Positions 6,820 through 11,883 of a stretch of 11,883 bases of DNA are shown in pieces. Position numbers and translations under genes: made by a program. Where the stretch lies: NCBI GenBank assembly GCA_900547275.1, contig URGA01000061.1, positions 1-11,883 of the forward strand, read 5' to 3'. The first letter of the stretch is position 1. Each line of letters opens with the position of its first letter. The notes below the pieces were generated by a model. That model worked only from the letters and a program-made list of their open reading frames with translations, did not search any database and was not told the DNA's origin. The stretch is from an uncultured Oscillospiraceae bacterium. Lineage in GTDB: Bacteria > Bacillota > Clostridia > Oscillospirales > Acutalibacteraceae.

Positions 6820-7989
6820 GTGGCATCCGAACAGCGCGCTGAAGAGCGCAGAGAGCGTAAACGTGAAAAAGACAGAAAAACACGCCGCATAGTATGGATT
6901 GTGCTTGCGGTGCTTGTTGTAATTATAATTGTAATGAAACTTTGCGAGATAGATTATAACCAGATGAAGTATGTTTTGTCCGGAGGCACTCAGGCTTTTT
7001 CTGATAAACTGGACGGCGATTTTCCCTATACTCTTGATTCGTCTGACAAAGTCAGCGTTCAAAAGCAGGGAAGCAGACTTGCTGTTCTTACATCATCTTC
7101 CGTTTCCGTGCTTGATCCGGGAGACGCTAATGTTGAGTTTACGGCTGTCCATGGTTACGCAAATCCGATTATGAAGGTTTCCGATTCATATCTCGTTACT
7201 TTTGACCAGGGAGGTAAAAAGTTAAGGCTTGATTATTCAGGCGAAAATCTTTACGAAATCAACAGCAAAACTTCCGTCCTTTGCGCAGACGTTGCGGATA
7301 ACGGAAATGTTGCTTACGCCACAACTTCTGAAGAAAAGAGAAGCGACGTATATATTCTTTCAAAAACCCAGGATGAAAAGCTGAAATACAGTGTTTCCTA
7401 CGGCTTTGTTACTAACATCGCAATAAGCGATAACGGCAAGAAAGTAGCGTTCTTGGCAATGAACAGCCAGGATGCAAAACTTATGTCAAAACTGTACCTG
7501 ATGAATGCAGGCGACAGCGAGCCGTATGCAGAATTTGATATTTCAGGAAGCACAATTTTAGATATTGAATTTGCTTCAAATAAACTTTTTGTTATCGGAA
7601 ATGATTTTCTCAGCGTCGTTTCCGGCGACGATATGAAAAGCGTTATCAAGCAGGGAAGCATGAACACCGTGTGCTTTGACTATATGCCCGGCGGCGAGCT
7701 TGTTCTGGCTTATAACACATATAATAATTCCACTTCAAACAGTATTGTAAGAGTTAGTTCCTCAGGCAGTGTTAAATCTACAATTTCTGTTGACGGAACT
7801 ATAAAAGACATATCCTGCTCATCCAGCGAGGTTAGTGTGCTTTTCAGCGACAGTATTGTTACATATAAGCTGTCAAGCGCCGAGCAGGTCTCAAAAATCG
7901 AATGTACGGACCTTGTGCGTTCTATAACAAGAATGTCCTCAAGTCTGTTTGTTCAAAGCCAATCATTACTTGATAAGGAAGATGCATAG
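6820..7989 (+). CDS. Single-pass membrane protein with predicted extracytoplasmic beta-propeller (DUF5711-like), function unknown
   Basis: I do not recognise a characterised function. From GTG 6820 the protein has 389 residues; from the alternative ATG 6802 it has 395. In GTG numbering, residues 2-23 are extremely charged (Arg/Lys/Glu). One hydrophobic segment follows at about 24-40 (IVWIVLAVLVVIIIVM), then an extracytoplasmic domain rich in Ser, Val and Asp. That domain holds about eight loosely repeated strand units of 36-49 residues, beginning near 78, 117, 153, 197, 246, 282, 328 and 366. Examples are VTNIAISDNGKKVAFLAM and IKDISCSSSEVSVLF. This pattern suggests a WD40/PQQ-like propeller. 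Architecture resembles Clostridia proteins annotated DUF5711, though that assignment is from memory. The orientation, with the basic side inside, follows the positive-inside rule. It is coupled to truA upstream and ends 2 bases before the CvpA gene. Confidence 0.8.
   Translation: MASEQRAEERRERKREKDRKTRRIVWIVLAVLVVIIIVMKLCEIDYNQMKYVLSGGTQAFSDKLDGDFPYTLDSSDKVSVQKQGSRLAVLTSSSVSVLDPGDANVEFTAVHGYANPIMKVSDSYLVTFDQGGKKLRLDYSGENLYEINSKTSVLCADVADNGNVAYATTSEEKRSDVYILSKTQDEKLKYSVSYGFVTNIAISDNGKKVAFLAMNSQDAKLMSKLYLMNAGDSEPYAEFDISGSTILDIEFASNKLFVIGNDFLSVVSGDDMKSVIKQGSMNTVCFDYMPGGELVLAYNTYNNSTSNSIVRVSSSGSVKSTISVDGTIKDISCSSSEVSVLFSDSIVTYKLSSAEQVSKIECTDLVRSITRMSSSLFVQSQSLLDKEDA
7975..7980 (+). promoter_or_regulatory. 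Ribosome binding site supporting the TTG start of the CvpA gene
   Basis: AAGGAA lies in the last codons of the propeller gene, 11 bases before TTG 7992. No ATG or GTG gives a sensible N terminus, whereas the TTG yields a start directly followed by the first membrane helix, as is usual for CvpA proteins. Confidence 0.55.
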
Positions 7990-7991
7990 CC

Positions 7992-8672
7992 TTGAATATT
8001 GTAGATATTATTCTTATAGCGCTTATTGTGCTGTTCGTTCTTTGGGGCTGGCGCAGAGGATTGCTCTCATCAATATTCGGTATTTTAAAATACGCGGTTG
8101 GTGTGCCTGCTGCGCTCTATGTCAGCGAGCATTATTATAAAAGCGTATACCAGCAGTTTGTTTATGATAAAGCCCTTGAAAAAGTAAACGAGCGAATTGA
8201 CGGAGCGTTAAATCTTGATACTTTCGTATCATCAGTAGAAACGTCTCTTGACAAACTTCCCGAGTTTTTCCGCGAGGGAATTGATATTTCTGCTCTGCAA
8301 AATGCTGCCGATTCAAAAGCTGTTGCAGAGCTGATAATGCAGGATTTTGTTCAGCCCGCAGCGTATGTATTAATAAAATTTGTATTATTTATCATTACGT
8401 TCATAATTATAGCCTTGATTTGTTCTTTAATTTCGGCTACTCTTAAAGCTAAGAAGGATAAACATACTGTCTTGACAAAGGCAAACAGCGCTTTCGGCGG
8501 AGTTCTCGGCTTAATAAAAAGCCTTTTGCTTATTTCACTTATAAGCGCCGCATGGCAGTATTTATCTGTAAACGGTATGGTGCCTGCTGACGATAAAATA
8601 GTCAAAGCAATGGACACCAGTGTGATAATTGATTTTGTGGGAAATCTGCTTCCGTTTGAATTTAAGATTTAA
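7992..8672 (+). CDS. CvpA family membrane protein
   Basis: A 226-residue integral membrane protein of the CvpA (colicin V production protein) family, whose biochemical role is not established. Four hydrophobic segments are visible at about 3-19, 26-46, 126-148 and 170-190, with a soluble stretch at 47-125. Family hallmarks are GWRRGLLSSIFG (19-30) just after the first helix and NSAFGGVLGLIKSLL (165-179) leading into the last helix. Translation starts at TTG 7992, two bases after the stop of the propeller gene, so the two are likely made together. The family occurs widely in bacteria as a conserved envelope protein; the E. coli member sits with purF, and that context is not seen here. Confidence 0.85.
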   Translation: MNIVDIILIALIVLFVLWGWRRGLLSSIFGILKYAVGVPAALYVSEHYYKSVYQQFVYDKALEKVNERIDGALNLDTFVSSVETSLDKLPEFFREGIDISALQNAADSKAVAELIMQDFVQPAAYVLIKFVLFIITFIIIALICSLISATLKAKKDKHTVLTKANSAFGGVLGLIKSLLLISLISAAWQYLSVNGMVPADDKIVKAMDTSVIIDFVGNLLPFEFKI

Positions 8673-8682
8673 GAAAAGATAT

Positions 8683-8688
8683 AGGAGG
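8683..8688 (+). promoter_or_regulatory. Strong ribosome binding site of pgsA
   Basis: A perfect AGGAGG core is placed 8 bases before the ATG at 8697. It is one of the strongest initiation signals in the window and suggests pgsA is translated independently of cvpA. Confidence 0.75.
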
Positions 8689-8696
8689 ATATAAAA

Positions 8697-9317
8697 ATGT
8701 CAACACTAAAGGAAAACATGAAGGACTTGTTTAAAGGCTGGAACACGATACCAAACTGGCTGTCCTTTATCCGTATAGCGTTAATACCTGTTTTTGCCGT
8801 GCTTTTCGTTCAGGGTCACCAGCTTGTAGCGGTAATAATAATGATTATCGCCGCCCTTACCGATTTGTTTGACGGAAAAATTGCGCGCAAATTTAACCAG
8901 GTCAGCAATCTTGGAAAATTACTGGACCCCATAGCAGACAAACTGTCACAAATGGCTATTGTTATAGTTTTGCTGTATTCTTATTGGGACAATCCGATTA
9001 AATATCTTTTCTTCTTCTTTATTGTGAAAGAGGTAGTAATGATTTTAGGCGGCGCGCTTCTCCTTTCAAAGGGTATGCGCCCCACAGCCGCTGAAATCTG
9101 GGGCAAGGTAGCGACAAATGTGTTCTACATTGCAATGATTTTCGTTCTTGCGTTCGGCAAAAACGGAGCGCTCTGCGACGTTACCGGATTTACTCTTCCG
9201 GACGTTGTTACCTGGATTTTGGTAATCCTTTCCGCTCTTTCAGCTCTGATTTCACTCCTGGGCTATGCCCCCGGATTTATCAGACAGTTAAAGGAGAACA
9301 AAGCAAAACAAAAATGA
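8697..9317 (+). CDS. pgsA: CDP-alcohol phosphatidyltransferase, probably phosphatidylglycerophosphate synthase PgsA
   Basis: Probably condenses CDP-diacylglycerol with glycerol-3-phosphate to phosphatidylglycerophosphate, the entry step to phosphatidylglycerol and cardiolipin in the membrane. The 206-residue protein has the full CDP-alcohol phosphotransferase signature D(x)2DG(x)2AR(x)8G(x)3D(x)3D: Asp56, Asp59, Gly60, Ala63, Arg64, Gly73, Asp77 and Asp81. The N terminus carries NTIPNWLSFIRI (16-27), the usual PgsA NxxTxxR-like entry, here without the Thr. About five to six hydrophobic helices follow (roughly 23-40, 42-57, 85-98, 103-125, 133-153, 169-192). The signature does not separate PgsA from phosphatidylserine or inositol phosphate synthases; length and overall form favour PgsA. 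The gap to clpE is 19 bases. Confidence 0.88.
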   Translation: MSTLKENMKDLFKGWNTIPNWLSFIRIALIPVFAVLFVQGHQLVAVIIMIIAALTDLFDGKIARKFNQVSNLGKLLDPIADKLSQMAIVIVLLYSYWDNPIKYLFFFFIVKEVVMILGGALLLSKGMRPTAAEIWGKVATNVFYIAMIFVLAFGKNGALCDVTGFTLPDVVTWILVILSALSALISLLGYAPGFIRQLKENKAKQK

Positions 9318-9336
9318 TTTTCAGGAGACTCAGTAT

Positions 9337-11658
9337 ATGAAACATGAAATGTGTTCACGCTGCGGCGAACGCCCTGCCGTGATTTATATTCAGAAGATGG
9401 AAGGCGATGAGGTAAAGCCTGAAGGCCTTTGCATTAAATGCGCCAGAGAACTGAATATAGGCTCAATCAATCAGATGATTGATAAACTGGGTATTTCAGA
9501 CGAAGAACTTGAAATGGCGTCTGAGCAGATGGCCCAGTTTATGGACAATATGGGCGATTTTAATTTCGGTGATATGAGCGAAATGTTTAATCAGGAAAAT
9601 ATGGACGGCGCCCAGACAATGCCCTTTGCAAATCTTTTCGGTGGCAACGGCGAACTTGCGCCTACTGACGGCGATGCTAAGGATACAAAAAGCAAAAAGA
9701 AGGGCAAACGTTCTAATAAAAAAGGCAAGGACGACGGCCTTAAATATTTAAATACCTATTGCAATAACCTTACCGCCCGCGCAAGAGACGGCAAGCTTGA
9801 TAATATAATCGGCAGAGAACAGGAGATATCAAGAACAGTTCAAATCCTTTGCAGAAGAACTAAGAACAATCCCTGCCTTATTGGTGAGCCGGGTGTTGGT
9901 AAAACAGCAATAGCCGAAGGTCTTGCAATAAGAATAGCAAAAGGCGAAGTTCCTGCAAGGCTTGCTGATAAGGAAATTTATCTTCTTGACCTGACCGCTC
10001 TTGTTGCAGGAACTCAGTTCAGAGGCCAGTTTGAGGGCAGAATTAAAGGCCTTGTTGACGAAGTTAAAGAACAGGGAAATATAATACTGTTTATTGATGA
10101 GGTTCACAACCTTGTTGGAACAGGAGACAGCGAAGGCACAATGAATGCCGCCAATATTTTGAAACCCGCTCTTTCAAGAGGGGAAATTCAGGTTATCGGC
10201 GCAACAACCTTTACGGAATACAGAAAATTCATAGAAAAAGACGCCGCTCTCGAGCGTCGTTTCCAGCCGGTAAAAATTGAGGAGCCGTCTATTGACGATG
10301 CTTACAAAATGCTGCTGGGAATTAAAGAATATTACGAAAATTACCACAAGGTAAAGATTTCCGACTCCCTGGTTTACAAAGCGGTGCTTATGTCAGAAAG
10401 ATATGTAACAGACCGCTATCTGCCGGATAAAGCTATCGACTTGCTGGATGAGAGCTGCACCTGTGCAAACCTGCGTAACCCCGCAATAAGCAAAGCTCAG
10501 ATGCTTGAGGATAAAAAGAATAACCTTCTCGAAAATATCGAAAATCTTTCCGAACCTACTGAGGAAAACCAGACTATCGATTATGAGCTCATCAGCAAGC
10601 TTAAAAGCGAAGTTATGGCTATCGACCAGCAGTTGCCAGAATTGCAGGAAAAAGCGAAAGATAACCAGGTCCTTGAGGCTGATATTGCCAGCGCTATATC
10701 CATGTGGACCGGTATTCCTGCATCTAAGGTAGAGCAGGGCGATATTAAGAAACTTGCCCAGCTCGAAAACCAGCTTAAGGCGCATATTATCGGTCAGGAT
10801 GAAGCGATAGAAAAGGTATCTGCCGCTATTCGCAGAGGAAGAATACAGATAAGCCCTCAGAAGAGACCCCAGTCTTTTATATTTGTAGGTCCTACAGGCG
10901 TTGGCAAGACAGAATTGGTAAAGCAGCTTGCAAATCTTCTTTTCGATACTCCGGATACGCTTATTCGCCTTGATATGAGCGAGTATATGGAAAAATTCTC
11001 CGTGTCGAGAATAATTGGTTCGCCTCCGGGATATGTAGGTTATGATGACGCAGGTCAGCTTACAGAAAAAGTAAGAAGAAAGCCTTACAGTGTTATCCTG
11101 TTTGATGAAATAGAAAAAGCGCATAAAGATGTTCTTAATATTTTGCTCCAAATCCTTGACGAGGGAAGAATTACCGATTCTCAGGGAAGAACAGTCAACT
11201 TTGAAAATACGGTTATCGTTATGACCTCAAATGCAGGCTCAACTGACGCTGCTACTGTCGGCTTCGGAAAGTCAGAGGGCGATATAAACAAGGATGTTAC
11301 CATGAAAGCCCTTGAGCGCTTCCTGAGACCTGAATTTCTCGGCCGTGTAGACGAGATTGTTATCTTTAATAAACTCACATTTGAGAATTTTGAAAAGATA
11401 GCAAGACTTATGCTAGACGAACTTGTTCCCAGCCTTAAAGACAAGGGAATTGACTTGTCTTATGACGACAGTGTTCCCGTTTTCCTTGCGAAGAAAGCCT
11501 ACGGCTCAAAGAAAAACGCCCGCGGCCTCAGAGACGCTGTACGCCGCGAGGTTGAGGACAAACTGGCAAGCGCAATTGTGTTTAACCAGGATGTTGATAT
11601 TAAAGCGTTTTCGCTTACTGCCGGTGACGACGGTGTAAATGTTGTAATTAATCCGTAA
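9337..11658 (+). CDS. clpE: ClpE-like AAA+ unfoldase with N-terminal zinc finger (Clp protease ATP-binding subunit)
   Basis: A 773-residue Hsp100 chaperone expected to unfold proteins for the ClpP peptidase. The N terminus has a four-cysteine zinc finger (Cys6, Cys9, Cys32, Cys35) as in ClpE, instead of the ClpC double Clp-N repeat. Residues about 55-135 form a Met/Asp/Asn/Gly-rich then Lys-rich low-complexity linker. The D1 module has Walker A GEPGVGKT (183-190), pore loop GTQFRGQFE (225-233), Walker B LFIDE (251-255) and an arginine finger in LERRF (305-309). A short coiled-coil middle domain follows (about 385-445). The D2 module has Walker A GPTGVGKT (518-525), pore loop GYVGY (565-569) and Walker B LFDE (588-591). 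VGF (641-643) is the ClpP-docking loop. AGGAG at 9323-9327 supports the ATG. No CtsR or HrcA operator is seen upstream, and mcsA/mcsB are absent. ClpC is the alternative name. Confidence 0.93.
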   Translation: MKHEMCSRCGERPAVIYIQKMEGDEVKPEGLCIKCARELNIGSINQMIDKLGISDEELEMASEQMAQFMDNMGDFNFGDMSEMFNQENMDGAQTMPFANLFGGNGELAPTDGDAKDTKSKKKGKRSNKKGKDDGLKYLNTYCNNLTARARDGKLDNIIGREQEISRTVQILCRRTKNNPCLIGEPGVGKTAIAEGLAIRIAKGEVPARLADKEIYLLDLTALVAGTQFRGQFEGRIKGLVDEVKEQGNIILFIDEVHNLVGTGDSEGTMNAANILKPALSRGEIQVIGATTFTEYRKFIEKDAALERRFQPVKIEEPSIDDAYKMLLGIKEYYENYHKVKISDSLVYKAVLMSERYVTDRYLPDKAIDLLDESCTCANLRNPAISKAQMLEDKKNNLLENIENLSEPTEENQTIDYELISKLKSEVMAIDQQLPELQEKAKDNQVLEADIASAISMWTGIPASKVEQGDIKKLAQLENQLKAHIIGQDEAIEKVSAAIRRGRIQISPQKRPQSFIFVGPTGVGKTELVKQLANLLFDTPDTLIRLDMSEYMEKFSVSRIIGSPPGYVGYDDAGQLTEKVRRKPYSVILFDEIEKAHKDVLNILLQILDEGRITDSQGRTVNFENTVIVMTSNAGSTDAATVGFGKSEGDINKDVTMKALERFLRPEFLGRVDEIVIFNKLTFENFEKIARLMLDELVPSLKDKGIDLSYDDSVPVFLAKKAYGSKKNARGLRDAVRREVEDKLASAIVFNQDVDIKAFSLTAGDDGVNVVINP

Positions 11659-11673
11659 GAAGAATCAGAAAAT

Positions 11674-11696
11674 GAAGCCCGCTTTTTGCGGGCTTC
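11674..11696 (+). terminator. Hairpin terminator after clpE (atypical tail)
   Basis: GAAGCCCGC (11674-11682) pairs perfectly with GCGGGCTTC (11688-11696) around a TTTTT loop, 15 bases after the clpE stop. Position and stem strength fit an intrinsic terminator of the long upstream transcription unit. The base run directly 3' of the stem is TGCGAAAAC rather than a T tract, so termination may be incomplete or need a factor. Confidence 0.65.
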
Positions 11697-11729
11697 TGCG
11701 AAAACTTTAAAAAATATTTCCAAAAATAC

Positions 11730-11758
11730 TTGACACATCCCACTTATTTGGATATAAT
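11730..11758 (+). promoter_or_regulatory. Consensus sigma-A promoter for the tRNA genes
   Basis: TTGACA at 11730-11735 and TATAAT at 11753-11758 are both perfect consensus hexamers separated by 17 bases. A/T-rich sequence lies just upstream (11700-11728), as in UP-element-like regions. The tRNA-Gly gene begins 16 bases after the -10 box, leaving a short 5' leader. This fits a strong constitutive stable-RNA promoter. Confidence 0.92.
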
Positions 11759-11774
11759 AATGACCGTTGCATAC

Positions 11775-11848
11775 GCGGGTGTAGTTCAATGGTAGAATCC
11801 CAGCCTTCCAAGCTGGTCGTGTGGGTTCGATTCCCATCACCCGCTCCA
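11775..11848 (+). tRNA. tRNA-Gly (anticodon UCC), CCA encoded
   Basis: A complete cloverleaf. The acceptor stem GCGGGTG (11775-11781) pairs with CACCCGC (11838-11844), followed by discriminator T and encoded CCA (11846-11848). The anticodon stem CCAGC (11800-11804) pairs with GCTGG (11812-11816) around loop CTTCCAA, giving anticodon TCC at 11807-11809, which reads GGA and GGG glycine codons. The T arm is GTGGG-TTCGATT-CCCAT (11821-11837). It is the first gene after the promoter and probably leads a tRNA operon that continues past the window. Confidence 0.97.
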
Positions 11849-11856
11849 GCGTATTT

Positions 11857-11883
11857 GCGCTTGTAGCTCAGGTGGATAGAGCA
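11857..11883 (+). tRNA. tRNA, 5' end only, probably tRNA-Arg (truncated by window)
   Basis: GCGCTTG followed by TAGCTCAGGTGGATAGAGCA is the acceptor 5' strand and D arm of a tRNA, cut before the anticodon. It begins 8 bases after the CCA of tRNA-Gly, so it is in the same transcript. The GGATAGAGC D arm and GCGC acceptor start are typical of bacterial tRNA-Arg, but the anticodon is not visible, so the isotype is inferred. Confidence 0.75.

Noticed and set aside
10393..11151. 252-codon minus-strand open frame inside clpE
   Set aside because: It lies wholly antisense to conserved ClpE domains, and its composition shows no recognisable family. It is a shadow of codon bias in the real gene.
11499..11840. 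113-codon minus-strand open frame starting MMGIEPTRPAWKAGILPL
   Set aside because: The first residues are the reverse complement of the tRNA-Gly gene, a well-known source of spurious predicted proteins, and the rest is antisense to clpE.

Overview
The window looks like chromosomal housekeeping DNA from a Gram-positive Clostridia-type Firmicute, perhaps an Oscillospiraceae/Ruminococcaceae relative. This rests on the overall look of the proteins, strong AGGAGG-type ribosome binding sites, occasional GTG and TTG starts, an ecfA1-ecfA2-ecfT-truA cluster, a zinc-finger ClpE-type unfoldase and a tRNA gene with encoded CCA. The species cannot be named from the sequence alone.

Layout: every gene lies on the + strand. 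From left to right they are the 3' end of ruvA (1-195), ruvB, glmM, a class I SAM-dependent methyltransferase, ecfA1, ecfA2, ecfT, truA, a single-pass membrane protein with a predicted extracytoplasmic beta-propeller, a CvpA-family membrane protein, a pgsA-type CDP-alcohol phosphatidyltransferase and a clpE-like AAA+ unfoldase ending at 11658. Gaps between these twelve genes run from an 8-base overlap to 55 bases, and I see no convincing internal promoter or terminator. They may form one long transcription unit or several nested ones. A 9-bp GC-rich hairpin follows clpE. Then comes a perfect-consensus sigma-A promoter (TTGACA, 17-base spacer, TATAAT), a complete tRNA-Gly(UCC), and the first 27 bases of a second tRNA, probably tRNA-Arg, cut by the window end.

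How the genes work together: RuvA and RuvB drive Holliday-junction branch migration. GlmM makes glucosamine-1-phosphate for cell-wall precursors. EcfA1, EcfA2 and EcfT form a shared energising module for ECF vitamin and metal importers; no substrate-binding S component is present here. TruA modifies the tRNA anticodon arm. PgsA acts in anionic phospholipid synthesis. The ClpE-like protein probably feeds substrates to ClpP. The propeller protein and the CvpA protein form a tightly coupled membrane pair of unknown function and are the least understood part of the window.

I found no CRISPR array, insertion sequence, prophage, toxin-antitoxin pair, defence island or other accessory system. The findings are modest: unusual gene neighbourhoods for well-known genes, a methyltransferase lacking the RlmI catalytic cysteine, the uncharacterised propeller/CvpA pair, and an unusual low-complexity linker in the ClpE-like protein.
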